From: Confluentibacter lentus
Lineage (GTDB): Bacteria > Bacteroidota > Bacteroidia > Flavobacteriales > Flavobacteriaceae
Assembly: GCF_002806995.1 (NCBI RefSeq)
Contig: NZ_NIHE01000009.1
Location: 62,001-126,000 of the forward strand
DNA length: 64,000 bases
Reading direction: 5' to 3'
Shown: one piece after another, positions 17,353 through 26,677 of the stretch
Layout: every line of letters begins with the position of its first letter
Numbering within the stretch: position 1 is the first letter of the stretch
The notes under the pieces: model-generated
Told to the model about the DNA's origin: nothing
Databases searched by the model: none
The model's input: the letters and a program-made list of their open reading frames with translations, nothing else
Made by a program: the position numbers and the translations under genes

Positions 17353-19749
17353 TTAAGATGTGTATTCAGTGATTGCTTTTTCCATGTTTTGATGTTTTTC
17401 ATAGAGTTGCATGATGTCTTCATTTTCCTTACCATCAGTGAGGTAAGCAGCATAAACTTTTTTGGGTACTTCCAACCGGAAAATGTTGCTCTCTTTGCCA
17501 ATTTTGATAAACATTTCAGTGTACTTACGTGGTCCAGTTAAGTTGTTCTTAATGGATTTTAATTGGTTTAAATCATGGCTGGAGAGATTCAATCGGTTTT
17601 GAAGTTCATGGTAACCTTTTTCATTATTAAGGCTGTAAATAACTTGCGTGTTTTCAAGTATGCTTGCAGATGTCGAATTATTGGGTAATTGGTTGATAGA
17701 TTGCAGTATGATGCCAATTGCACCATTTTGTTTTCTAATAGCTTGATAATAGAATTCTACACTTTCCAATACATTTTCGAACTTTAATTGTTTAGCAAAC
17801 TCATCAAATAAGATGATGCCCTTTTCAGCTCTGTTTTTCCAAATGGTACGTTGGATGGCAGATTTTATGAGTTTTAACATGACAGACAATATCTCTTTAT
17901 TGTCCTTAACTTCATCCAACTCAAAAACAATTAAGCGTTTGTCTTCAATTTTATAAGTTTGGTCTTCACTTACTTCAAAAAGAAAACTGTACAAGCCATC
18001 ACCAACATATTCAGACATAATGTGCAGAAAGTTGGTAATATTGAAATAATCCTCATGGATTTTTAATTGCTCTAAAAGGCTGTCTTTATTCGTTTCAATA
18101 AACTCATAAAAACTATTTAGTGAATAAGCTTCAGGTATTTGGTGATAGTAATGGCGTAATATTTTCTTTACCGAAACAGATTGTGCTTTTGTTACTTTTA
18201 AATCGGAAGCAAATAATTCAAAAAGAAACACAGATAAATCTTCAAGACGTTCCGGAGTGAGGTCATTTAGGTTGCCAATGTAAAAAGGGTTGATGCCTAA
18301 ATTCTTGCCACTTTCATAACGTAAAACGGTGTATTGCTCAGGGTATAATTTTGCAAATTTGGTATAAGAACCACCTAGATCAATAATTACCAAGCGCACA
18401 CCACTTTCAAAATATTGACGCAGAATGTTGTTGGCTAAAAAGGATTTTCCTTCCCCAGTAGGTGCGAAAATGGCAAAATTTCTAGCTTTAATACGTTTCT
18501 TTTGTTCGTCCCAAACATCCTTTAAAACAGGAATGTTGTGTTCTCTATCATTAAAAATAATACCCGTTTTATCAGACTTATAATTGCTATTGTTGATTAA
18601 TAAACATAGGGCGTGTTTTAAATCAGTCACATATAAATCATCATTTGAGAAATTGGATGAGAAACAGAAATAACTATTTAGAATATAATTTTTACGTTCT
18701 TCACCGCGAGGGTAATAGGGGATGATATCCAATTCCTTAAACTCAGTCTTGATTTTAGAACCAATGTGCTCTAAATTTTCTGGTTTTTTGTCCCAGTAGA
18801 TAATATTGAGATGACCTCGAATAACTCGTGCTTTATCATCTGCATTAATTTGGTCGAGTATATGCTGAATTTTTTTCAGCACCACTTTATTCTGCGACCC
18901 AAAATTGGAACTCTTGTTTAATTCTTCAACTTTCTTGTCTAGTTGTTTACGCCATTTTTGTCTATCGTCTAAATAGATAATTTGGTTCACAATATGGTTT
19001 TCATTCAGTGTTAAACCCATACCATCTATAAACCCTTGATGAAACACAAAATCGTCTGAAGTAAACTTTTCGTTCGTTTTGCTAGTTTGGACACTCTCCC
19101 CAAAACATAATTCGCTATTGACTGAAAGTACGTCAAAATAATGTTCTCCAATATTGGTGCTATTTTTTTCCAAAAGAATGTCAGTATCAAAGCCATGATT
19201 AAAACCGTTAAAAAAGTTATTTGTTAATGTGTGAATACCAACGGCATCCATGGGAGTAAAAGTCATTTTCCGACTGTTATTTATAAAAGAAACAGAATCA
19301 CTTACAGAGCTTATAAAAGTGTTTATGGTATCATCCATTTCTTGAACAATACTTTTTGATACTTTTCTAAAAGGATTTTCATATTTACTATTATTTAGAG
19401 CGTTGTTCTTGGTTAGAATGAAGAACAAGTAGCATTGATGCTCCATAAATTCACGACCTTTAAAATGCTGATGTGTTGCTTTTTCTAAGAAGCTTTTGTT
19501 GGGTAATTGTTCCGAAGTATATTTCTTTTTTAAGTAAACATCTTGTTTGTGAACCACACACCCAGTTGGTAGTGATTTAATGGCTTGAAACCAGGCACCA
19601 TGCATATCTTCAAAATCTTTTTCTGAAAGGGAATATATTTCTGGTAACGAACCTTTAAAGCATAAAACAACATTGCCATTATTAGCAAAAACAACATGTT
19701 CTTGAATATCTACAATAGGGTAATATGACAGCAGATTTATTTTATTCAT
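17353..19749 (-). CDS. traG: Conjugation ATPase TraG (VirB4-like)
   Basis: A 798-residue ATPase that powers pilus and channel assembly. The first half is the CagE/TrbE/VirB4 N-terminal domain. The ATPase half has Walker A (FAPTGEGKSF, near residue 430) and Walker B (GIILFDEF, near 645), followed by a Gln-rich sensor segment (IGIILQSINQLPNN). Size and motif order are standard for Bacteroidota TraG. Its start overlaps the TraF stop by 8 bp, indicating translational coupling. Confidence 0.95.
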   Translation of the reverse strand: MNKINLLSYYPIVDIQEHVVFANNGNVVLCFKGSLPEIYSLSEKDFEDMHGAWFQAIKSLPTGCVVHKQDVYLKKKYTSEQLPNKSFLEKATHQHFKGREFMEHQCYLFFILTKNNALNNSKYENPFRKVSKSIVQEMDDTINTFISSVSDSVSFINNSRKMTFTPMDAVGIHTLTNNFFNGFNHGFDTDILLEKNSTNIGEHYFDVLSVNSELCFGESVQTSKTNEKFTSDDFVFHQGFIDGMGLTLNENHIVNQIIYLDDRQKWRKQLDKKVEELNKSSNFGSQNKVVLKKIQHILDQINADDKARVIRGHLNIIYWDKKPENLEHIGSKIKTEFKELDIIPYYPRGEERKNYILNSYFCFSSNFSNDDLYVTDLKHALCLLINNSNYKSDKTGIIFNDREHNIPVLKDVWDEQKKRIKARNFAIFAPTGEGKSFLANNILRQYFESGVRLVIIDLGGSYTKFAKLYPEQYTVLRYESGKNLGINPFYIGNLNDLTPERLEDLSVFLFELFASDLKVTKAQSVSVKKILRHYYHQIPEAYSLNSFYEFIETNKDSLLEQLKIHEDYFNITNFLHIMSEYVGDGLYSFLFEVSEDQTYKIEDKRLIVFELDEVKDNKEILSVMLKLIKSAIQRTIWKNRAEKGIILFDEFAKQLKFENVLESVEFYYQAIRKQNGAIGIILQSINQLPNNSTSASILENTQVIYSLNNEKGYHELQNRLNLSSHDLNQLKSIKNNLTGPRKYTEMFIKIGKESNIFRLEVPKKVYAAYLTDGKENEDIMQLYEKHQNMEKAITEYTS

Positions 19750-20014
19750 AAGTTGTTGATTTTTTATTGCTGATTATTTTAGGAAAAACTTTAGCAACTT
19801 GAAGTAGTTGTGGATTGTGGGCAAACTTTGTTAATGCTATATAAAGTGTTGCATTGCATATTAAAACACCAATAACAACTATAAAGCTGAACGAGAAGAT
19901 GATAACCAAAAGTGATGCTACAATGGCAATCATCATAAGAGCAAACAGTGAAATAGGCAATCCAAAAATAATCGCCTGTTTTCTTATGTTTTTATAGATT
20001 TCGTATTTCTTCAT
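19742..20014 (-). CDS. TraF-like DUF4133 membrane protein (VirB3-like)
   Basis: A 90-residue protein with two adjacent hydrophobic helices (about 17-38 and 39-60) after a short basic N-terminus. This is the layout of the DUF4133/VirB3 proteins that sit between TraE and TraG. It overlaps traG by 8 bp and follows TraE by 34 bp. VirB3 works with VirB4 in pilus assembly. Confidence 0.88.
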   Translation of the reverse strand: MKKYEIYKNIRKQAIIFGLPISLFALMMIAIVASLLVIIFSFSFIVVIGVLICNATLYIALTKFAHNPQLLQVAKVFPKIISNKKSTTYE

Positions 20015-20048
20015 AAAGCTATTTCAATAAAGCCCTCGATGAGGGTCA

Positions 20049-20336
20049 TTATACCACGATGCTTATCAAGTAAGTGAAAATGCCTACTACCGCACCTGCT
20101 ATGAGTACAAATACTAATACACGTGTAATGCCTTTTTTAAGGTCAGCGTTCTCACCAAAAAAGTGACCAGCATTAAATAGAAACCCAATTAGGAAAATAA
20201 CGCCCAAGATGATTGGGAAAATGGTTCTAATGGTGTCTGAAACATCATTTACGGAGTCTTCAATACCTCCAATTTGCGCGAAGCTTGGTGCAGATAGTAA
20301 TAACAGAAAAGTTAATAGTAGAATTGATTTTTTCAT
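20049..20336 (-). CDS. TraE-like DUF4134 pilin (VirB2-like)
   Basis: A 95-residue protein with signal peptide (cleavage after FAQ, about residue 21) and two membrane helices in the mature part, as in VirB2 pilins. It has the DUF4134 pattern (DSVNDVSDTIRTIFPIILGVIFLIGFLFN ... ENADLKKGITRVLVFV). It is the first gene of the minus-strand tra operon. A 168-bp non-coding gap to the divergent amidase gene should hold both promoters. Confidence 0.9.
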   Translation of the reverse strand: MKKSILLLTFLLLLSAPSFAQIGGIEDSVNDVSDTIRTIFPIILGVIFLIGFLFNAGHFFGENADLKKGITRVLVFVLIAGAVVGIFTYLISIVV

Positions 20337-20540
20337 AAGGAATAGATTTTAAATTTTTAGTATCCGTGCAGTACGTCATACTTCGCCGTCTGCTAAGACT
20401 TTTGCGAAATCTATTATGAATTGAAGCTTATGGAAGAAAAAAACTAAACTTTAACGCAACTTCCTGTTAAACTTTGGAAGATTCTTAATGTTGCGATTGA
20501 TTTCTTGAATTTTGTTCAAACAACTATCAAGATAAGCACT

Positions 20541-21203
20541 TTGAAACCATTTTATAAAATACTATTGACCATGAGTTTATATCTCATGGTTTTATCTCTC
20601 AATTGCCAAAATATTGAAGGCAAAAAAGTTGTGGTTATTGATCCTGGGCATGGAGGAATCGATTCTGGAGCTGAAGGCATTAATGGCATACAAGAAAAGG
20701 ATATTGTGTTAAGTATAGCAAAGGAGATGGTTCGATTAAATGCAAATACCAAAAGTGATTTTGAAATCTATTTAACACGCTATGAAGACACATTAATATC
20801 ATTATCGGACAGGACACGATTAGCAAAAACACTAAAAGCGGATTTGTTTATTTCTTTGCATTGTAATAAGTCTGAGAACCTAAAGGCCAGGGGTGTAGAA
20901 GTTTATGTTAATGCAAAAGGGGGTAACTTTTTAAAAGAATCTGTGCTGTTGGCTTATGCTTTACAAAAGCAAATGAAAACCAAGCTTGGATTTGAAAGTA
21001 GAGGGGTTAAGTTTGGAAATTTTCAGGTTTTGCGAGAAACTATAAATTATTGTCCAGCTTTTTTAGTAGAGTTAGGGTTTTTGAGTAATTGGGATGAGAA
21101 TAGAGCCTTAATTTCTAAAGAAGGGCAAAACGTAATAGCTATAGAGTTACTAAAATTAATTCAATTAATAAATTCTTTTAATAAAAATAAATTCAGAGAT
21201 TAA
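20541..21203 (+). CDS. N-acetylmuramoyl-L-alanine amidase (Amidase_3)
   Basis: A zinc amidase that cuts the peptide from the glycan strand of peptidoglycan, here probably to open the wall for the conjugation channel. The Zn/catalytic motifs are present: VVIDPGHGG, the ISLHCN histidine block, and VELGFLSN with the catalytic Glu. I place the start at TTG 20541, giving a lipoprotein-like signal (LSLNC); ATG 20571 and TTG 20505 are alternatives. It is divergent from traE. Its 3' end overlaps the convergent cap3 stop by 11 bp, marking where the defence cargo joins the tra module. Confidence 0.88.
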   Translation: MKPFYKILLTMSLYLMVLSLNCQNIEGKKVVVIDPGHGGIDSGAEGINGIQEKDIVLSIAKEMVRLNANTKSDFEIYLTRYEDTLISLSDRTRLAKTLKADLFISLHCNKSENLKARGVEVYVNAKGGNFLKESVLLAYALQKQMKTKLGFESRGVKFGNFQVLRETINYCPAFLVELGFLSNWDENRALISKEGQNVIAIELLKLIQLINSFNKNKFRD

Positions 21204-21669
21204 TGAAATTAATATTTTTAAAAGCCTTTATTTCATTCTTGTCTGCATATGAAATATAAATACCTTTTCTGCCTAAAATAAGCATAAAAATTATCTTAGA
21301 ATTAAGAATATTGCCTCTTATTTGTTCTAAAATCGATTTCTTATCAAGACAAGAGGGAGTAGGATAATCTTCGGGATGAGTGTGCCATTCACCTAAATAT
21401 ATTTTCTTTCCTTTACTGTCTTTAAAATTTTTATTAATTATTTTTTGCGAATTCTTTTTAGATCTAGTAAAATTATATCTACTTGATTTGTCAAATCTAC
21501 TAGGTGAAGAAGAATCAATAATTGAATAATTATTATCTTCTAAATAATAACCAATTAGAATTCCGCCAGCTTCTGGCTTGTGGTTTTCATCTTGAATAAA
21601 TGACTTCATTTTTTCGAATACTTCTTCGGATATTTTGATAGATAAATTTCCTAACTTAAATTCTATCAT
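21193..21669 (-). CDS. cap3: CBASS Cap3, JAB/JAMM-type deconjugating isopeptidase
   Basis: A 158-residue JAMM metalloprotease. The full motif is present: Glu33 (KPEAGG), His96 and His98 (EWHTHP), Ser106, and Asp109 at exactly HxH-x10-D. In type II CBASS, Cap3 cleaves the bond Cap2 makes between the cyclase C-terminus and its target, limiting activation. Its ATG overlaps the cap2 stop by 4 bp. It is last in the four-gene operon and overlaps the convergent amidase by 11 bp. Base composition is more AT-rich than the tra genes. Confidence 0.92.
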   Translation of the reverse strand: MIEFKLGNLSIKISEEVFEKMKSFIQDENHKPEAGGILIGYYLEDNNYSIIDSSSPSRFDKSSRYNFTRSKKNSQKIINKNFKDSKGKKIYLGEWHTHPEDYPTPSCLDKKSILEQIRGNILNSKIIFMLILGRKGIYISYADKNEIKAFKNINFINL

Positions 21670-23414
21670 AAATCATTTATTACTAGGTCATATAAATTAT
21701 TATCATTGGCAAAATCTGTAATTACTAATCCCTTACTATTTAGTAATTCTTTATTTCCAATCCAAGAATAAACTTTCGAAACGTTATCGTTATTGACAAT
21801 ATGTCCCTTTATATATGGAAAAATGGTTGAAAGAAATTGAATTAAATATGAAGCCGAATATGGAAAATAACCCGTTTGACAACTTCCTTCAATCAAATAT
21901 GTTTTGTCATGTTGTTTTTCTGAGTTTGATAAAACGCTATAAGGGTAATTTTCTTTTTTAATTAAACCTAAAGCCCTCTGTGCATCATTTGGCATTATGA
22001 ATAACATCTGTCCACTTGCTAAAAAAGGTTCTACCCAAAAAATAAATAATGGCCTCGTTAATTTTTCTTCAATTGAAGCTTTTAGTATAAATTCCTCAAT
22101 CATTGTTTTGCCAATGGCTACAATATGAAAATCACAATCATTTATAAAGTTTACCTCGTTTTGGATAATTGTTGTTACCGATTTTTTTCTGACTTCTACT
22201 TCAATTAAAGGGTTAGAGTTTTTTAATTCATATTTTATTGCATCAACTTTGTTATTTTTCAAAAATGAAAATCCTGATAAATGTCTATTAATATTTTCTG
22301 ATGATAAAATTTCCTTATCAATTAGGTTGAATTTGTTGATAGGCAAGTTTTTTAAGAAGAAAATAAGATTAGAACCAATACTTCCTAAACCGCTGATTAC
22401 TAAGCTTTTTTGAGATTCTATGTATCCTGTTGTTCTTAATTGTAATCTATCTAGACTTAAGTTGTCAAACGTTATTCTTGTTGCATATTTTTTTTTATTA
22501 ATGAGATTGGATAAATGATCTATTTTTGAATTGATTTTTCTAGGCCCTCCTTTTTTTCTAGACAAAATCTCTAAATTTTTATATGTCCATCCATAGTATT
22601 CGTTAGATGAATTGCTATTATTTGTAAAAATCACTAAAACACTATCAAAATCATTACTTCTACATAAATCTTTAAATTTATTGTAGTTAATATTATCTTT
22701 TTTTATAATTGTTAAAGTTTCTGTAAAAGTTAATTCAAATGGGGGTTCAATAAAATTATTTTCAATAATCAATATGCCAATTTCTTTGAAATTGCATTTG
22801 TATTCTTTTGCATACTCTTTGATTTTTTTAAAATCATTAGCATTATTACTGATAAAGTACTCATAATTTGAAAGGTAATTATTTGTAAATTTTATACCTT
22901 TTATTTCTTCATCACTGCTATTATTAATAGTATGAAATCCTAAATTTAATATAACATCAGTTTTAGAATAAGCCAGTTCCCAATATGCTTTAAATTCTTT
23001 TTTAAATTCTTTTTTTCGATACTCAATATCTTCGGCGTCACGAATTATCTTTTTTGCTTTTGAAACTATTAACTCAATAAAAACAACAAAATTAGTTTTC
23101 GGCAAAATCAAATTCAGCCCTTCATCAAAAACACAAATACTTAAATCCTCGTTTATGTGAGGAATGTATTTTAAATTATGATAGCTTTCCTTACTAATAA
23201 AGATCTTGGGCGTTACAAAAGGGAAATCGTTTGGAAAGTTCAGATATAATTTAACATCAACATTTTTATGGTTAAATGTTATTTCTGTCTCAATCTCCCA
23301 AACAATACTTTCTTTAAAAAATTTATAATCGAGTGCTTTTAATTCCTCACATTCTAAATTTTTACAGATTTCAATTTTGCTAAATTCTTTTAAAAGTAAT
23401 CCGTAATCAATCAT
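21666..23414 (-). CDS. cap2: CBASS Cap2, E1-E2 fusion transferase
   Basis: A 582-residue ubiquitin-transfer-like enzyme that activates the C-terminus of the cyclase and links it to a partner, priming second-messenger synthesis. The N-terminal E2-like domain (about 1-140) has the active cysteine C94 after HINEDLSI. A middle linker (150-330) follows. The E1/ThiF adenylation domain has GLGSIG (342-347), acidic D366 and the ENINRH arginine motif (373-378), and an E1 catalytic cysteine C512 (EGSCQTG). All catalytic parts look intact. Its start overlaps the cyclase stop (TAATG). Codon use is strongly A/T-ending. Confidence 0.93.
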   Translation of the reverse strand: MIDYGLLLKEFSKIEICKNLECEELKALDYKFFKESIVWEIETEITFNHKNVDVKLYLNFPNDFPFVTPKIFISKESYHNLKYIPHINEDLSICVFDEGLNLILPKTNFVVFIELIVSKAKKIIRDAEDIEYRKKEFKKEFKAYWELAYSKTDVILNLGFHTINNSSDEEIKGIKFTNNYLSNYEYFISNNANDFKKIKEYAKEYKCNFKEIGILIIENNFIEPPFELTFTETLTIIKKDNINYNKFKDLCRSNDFDSVLVIFTNNSNSSNEYYGWTYKNLEILSRKKGGPRKINSKIDHLSNLINKKKYATRITFDNLSLDRLQLRTTGYIESQKSLVISGLGSIGSNLIFFLKNLPINKFNLIDKEILSSENINRHLSGFSFLKNNKVDAIKYELKNSNPLIEVEVRKKSVTTIIQNEVNFINDCDFHIVAIGKTMIEEFILKASIEEKLTRPLFIFWVEPFLASGQMLFIMPNDAQRALGLIKKENYPYSVLSNSEKQHDKTYLIEGSCQTGYFPYSASYLIQFLSTIFPYIKGHIVNNDNVSKVYSWIGNKELLNSKGLVITDFANDNNLYDLVINDL

Positions 23415-24412
23415 TAAGCAGATTTATTATCATATCGCAATTGGTCCGGAGATGCGAATGCTTTAGCCACATCTTCATCCTTTTCATTAATACTAGAGCA
23501 AGGAAACCTATCTCCTATATGTTTTTGCCATTTTGCACAAGCGTCTTTTTTACTTTTTACTTCGACAGCTTGTTTTCCAGAAGTTATTAAACTGTTTAAA
23601 GCATCAAGAAAATCTTTTTTTCTCGTTTCGGATGAATACTTGTCTAATAAGTTTTCTAAAGTGTCAACAGTAGGTCTATAACATTCGTATTTTGCCCAGA
23701 TATGTCTTGTGTCATCTATAGATTTTTGAATTCCTTGTAAAGTTTCTAAAAATGATTCATCGTCTCTATCCTTTGAAACATAATTATTAACTGCAAGAAT
23801 TGTGAACACCATACCACTCGGGAGGTTCAAGTGACTTTTATTATCTGTCCAAGCCTTTAAATAACGCACTATTCTCTTTAATTGATTTTTATCCTTCGCT
23901 TTTTCATCAAACCATTTTTTGAAGGCATAGGGATCACTTTCTATCCATCCTTTAGTTTTATGAGCAAGTTCTGGAATATCTTCACTATCAAAGAAATTCT
24001 CGTTATCAGTATCAGTTGTTTTATAGTAAATAGGCAAATCAACATGATAGCTTTTAGCATACTGAACTCTAACACAAGTGTTTTTATCAATTGTTTCTTG
24101 ATTTGTACGATTTTCAACCGCTTTGAAAATCCAATTATGAGCAGTATTAGGTGTTGGTTTATCTTCTTCCTTTCCAAAAATATAAACTCCATCATCAACA
24201 TCATATTCTCCACTTATTGGTAAAATTGTAGTATTCATAGCAAAAGAACCTTGTCCTTTAAACTTTACAGTATGTTTATCTCTGTTTTTATCAAAATAAG
24301 TTTCAATATCTTTTCTTATTGAATTTCTAGAAGTTCTCAACTCATTCTTTTTTGTTGAACTTAATGCAATTATTCTATTAAATTCTGTAAAAGTTTCATG
24401 TAAATCAGCCAT
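23414..24412 (-). CDS. CBASS cyclase, DncV-type CD-NTase
   Basis: A 332-residue oligonucleotide cyclase that makes a cyclic dinucleotide on phage infection. The nucleotidyltransferase signature is clear: GS at 55-56 (GQGSFAMNT), D71-V-D73 within EYDVDDGVY, and third Asp D125 in YHVDLPIYY. This block aligns by eye with Vibrio DncV (GSFQYDT and EMDIDDGTY), whose product is 3',3'-cGAMP. The protein is about 100 residues shorter than DncV. It ends in Ser-Ala, a small C-terminal residue suitable for Cap2 conjugation. It sits 3 bp after capV, as expected where cGAMP activates that lipase. Confidence 0.92.
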   Translation of the reverse strand: MADLHETFTEFNRIIALSSTKKNELRTSRNSIRKDIETYFDKNRDKHTVKFKGQGSFAMNTTILPISGEYDVDDGVYIFGKEEDKPTPNTAHNWIFKAVENRTNQETIDKNTCVRVQYAKSYHVDLPIYYKTTDTDNENFFDSEDIPELAHKTKGWIESDPYAFKKWFDEKAKDKNQLKRIVRYLKAWTDNKSHLNLPSGMVFTILAVNNYVSKDRDDESFLETLQGIQKSIDDTRHIWAKYECYRPTVDTLENLLDKYSSETRKKDFLDALNSLITSGKQAVEVKSKKDACAKWQKHIGDRFPCSSINEKDEDVAKAFASPDQLRYDNKSA

Positions 24413-24415
24413 AAT

Positions 24416-25441
24416 TTATCTTATTATAAATGTTTTTTTTGTTGTAAATAATCTTTCTATTTCTTCTTTTTTCTCAAATATCAGTGCCTGATCTTTTGCT
24501 TTTATTTTCATTAAATTATATGCCTGCTTATTAGCGACATCAAGTTGGATTAAACTTTCTTGTTCAGTTGCAATTGAAACACTTGGAATTCTAATATATT
24601 TTATATCTACATTATATATCTCTGTTATTTTGGATAAGAAAAAATCTGTAAAATAACTTTGACCATTCATTGAAGTTTCAAATAAATCAGCTCCCCAATC
24701 TTTAAATGACCGCTCTCGTTTTAAGCCAATTTTTTTGCCTCCAGTAATTGTAAGACTACTCAGAGATAGTATTTCAATAGAATCATATTCTTTACTTTCA
24801 CTATTTCCAACAAAATAATTTAGAGCCTCTAATAAACCAACCAGGGCTGGATTATTGGCCCAAACTCCCCCATCAATAAACTGTTCGTTATCGTAAAATT
24901 CGGATTCTGCTATTGGAAAATATGTTGGTGCTGCAGTTGTTGCTAAAGCAATGTCTATGATTGGAGCTTCATTATCTCTTGATAGTTTCCCTTTTAAATG
25001 ATCAAACTTAAATACTTTTGGTTTAGCTTCTGTTATAGAATAACTGGGTATGCATAACAAATTGGAACAATCTTTTATTTGTTTTTTTCCAAAAATTTCA
25101 ATCAATGCTTCTTTTAATCCTTTGTCAGAATACTTTCCCCCTTTTGCAATCTGTTTTAAAAACCCATAATCGATTGTGCCAAAAAATGGAATTTTTCTCT
25201 TTTTATGCTTTGGGAAAATTAGTTCTCCTTTATTTTCATAAAATTCACAGATATTTTTTGCTGATATTTTTAAAGATAAAGCCAAGGCTATTAAACCACC
25301 AGTTGAAGTACCACAAATCATATCAAAATGATCACTAGTTTTACAATTAAATTTTTCTTCAAATTTTTTTAATATTGATGCGGAGTATAAACCTTTTATG
25401 CCACCACCATCTATTGATAGAATTTTAAATACTTTTTTCAT
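24416..25441 (-). CDS. capV: CBASS effector CapV, patatin-like phospholipase
   Basis: A 341-residue phospholipase that degrades the inner membrane when it binds the cyclic dinucleotide. The patatin active site is complete: oxyanion-hole DGGGIKG (11-17), nucleophile Ser46 in GTSTGG, and Asp190 in IDGGVWANNP. It is first in the operon, so the order is effector, cyclase, Cap2, Cap3, as in the Vibrio type II system. About 135 bp of very AT-rich DNA upstream should contain the promoter. No membrane segment is present, fitting a soluble effector. Confidence 0.93.
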   Translation of the reverse strand: MKKVFKILSIDGGGIKGLYSASILKKFEEKFNCKTSDHFDMICGTSTGGLIALALSLKISAKNICEFYENKGELIFPKHKKRKIPFFGTIDYGFLKQIAKGGKYSDKGLKEALIEIFGKKQIKDCSNLLCIPSYSITEAKPKVFKFDHLKGKLSRDNEAPIIDIALATTAAPTYFPIAESEFYDNEQFIDGGVWANNPALVGLLEALNYFVGNSESKEYDSIEILSLSSLTITGGKKIGLKRERSFKDWGADLFETSMNGQSYFTDFFLSKITEIYNVDIKYIRIPSVSIATEQESLIQLDVANKQAYNLMKIKAKDQALIFEKKEEIERLFTTKKTFIIR

Positions 25442-25576
25442 AATACCATAAAAATATGTAATATATTTCTTAAAAACTATAACTTTTTTATAAAAAATAA
25501 ATATTACAATTTGGTAAGAATATTTCTAATAAATTTACATGTTTCTTTTTAATAAATATGAATATTTAATTAAACT

Positions 25577-26665
25577 TTAATTTTCCCCCCAAACCAAAGG
25601 ATGCTCACTAGCAGCAACATTTTTATTAGTTACAGATTTATAAACAGACCATTGCGGTCGCTTTTCTGGCCACACGGCTTTTCGGTTTAAGCCACTATCT
25701 TTCATGGTTTCAAATAGGGCAGGAGAAAGTAACATATAATCTTTTTGCTTGATGTTAACCCCTTTTCTATACGCTCCTAACCTATGGTAAGTAGCATCAT
25801 TTCCAGCATCACACTCAACCTCAAAAGACAAGTGTTTAGTAATGTCTTTTAAATTGGTTTTTTGAATTAATGGCGATAAAGAATCGCAATAGGACGGTGC
25901 ATTAAGTGTTCCTGCAACTATGATATTGGTTTTATCTTCAGCTATCCTTTCCTGGTAGATGTTTGCAATGTAGCTTGCTTGTTTTTTTCTTATAGCATCC
26001 GTATAATCCTTGTCTTTTGTTTGTTTTTGTAACTGGGTTGATAAAATATGAATGGTTAAATTAGTTGGAGTTAAAACTTCGTATTCAACAAGGCAATTTA
26101 TGGGATGTATTTTTATTGAAACTAGTTTGTAATCTTTACGGAGTAAAATACCCAATTCCAAACCTTTAAGTGTATCACTTTGTACAACAAAAGATTGTGC
26201 ATAAGGTTTGCAATTAAATTTTGGCAAAATCAATTGGTTGAATTCTTCCAAAGACGCTCTATCTTCAATTTCTTGAAGCAATAATATATCCGGATTAACA
26301 GCTGCAATAACGCATGCTTTGTTATCAGTAGCTTCAGGTCTAATTGGAGTGGTTTGCAATTCTATCCAACCATTCCATTTTGTGAGGTCACTGGCCTTGG
26401 AATCGGTGGAATAGTTTAAGCCTTTCATATATAAAAAACCTGCTTTTCTACGCAAAACAGCATAAGGTCGCGGACTGGATTTTTCAAAACCTGTTAAAAA
26501 AGAGAGTTCCCTAATACGGGTTTGATCTACTAAAGAAATGGATGGTTTTCGCATTAAATCATCAAGCTCGTTTATCCAATCGGTTAAATTTTTTCCGAAA
26601 GGTTTTTCTAATAAGCTTTTATCCCGATGGAATAAATTCTGGATGTTAAAAGTTGCTATTTTCAT
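25577..26665 (-). CDS. Endonuclease/exonuclease/phosphatase-fold protein, active site altered
   Basis: A 362-residue cytosolic EEP-fold protein. The scaffold is clear: TFNIQNL at the start, DILLLQEIED with the metal-binding Glu, LELGILLRKDY, a DYMLLSPAL strand near the end and ASEHPLV at the C-terminus. Several usual catalytic residues differ: the NxH strand reads STQLQ (His to Gln), GDxN reads GTLN (Asp to Thr), and SDH reads SEH. It may bind DNA or phosphoesters without normal catalysis, or use a changed site. It is the last gene before the CBASS operon and lies 12 bp after the DnaC-like ATPase. Confidence 0.8.
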   Translation of the reverse strand: MKIATFNIQNLFHRDKSLLEKPFGKNLTDWINELDDLMRKPSISLVDQTRIRELSFLTGFEKSSPRPYAVLRRKAGFLYMKGLNYSTDSKASDLTKWNGWIELQTTPIRPEATDNKACVIAAVNPDILLLQEIEDRASLEEFNQLILPKFNCKPYAQSFVVQSDTLKGLELGILLRKDYKLVSIKIHPINCLVEYEVLTPTNLTIHILSTQLQKQTKDKDYTDAIRKKQASYIANIYQERIAEDKTNIIVAGTLNAPSYCDSLSPLIQKTNLKDITKHLSFEVECDAGNDATYHRLGAYRKGVNIKQKDYMLLSPALFETMKDSGLNRKAVWPEKRPQWSVYKSVTNKNVAASEHPLVWGEN

Positions 26666-26677
26666 GATGTTTTGGTT

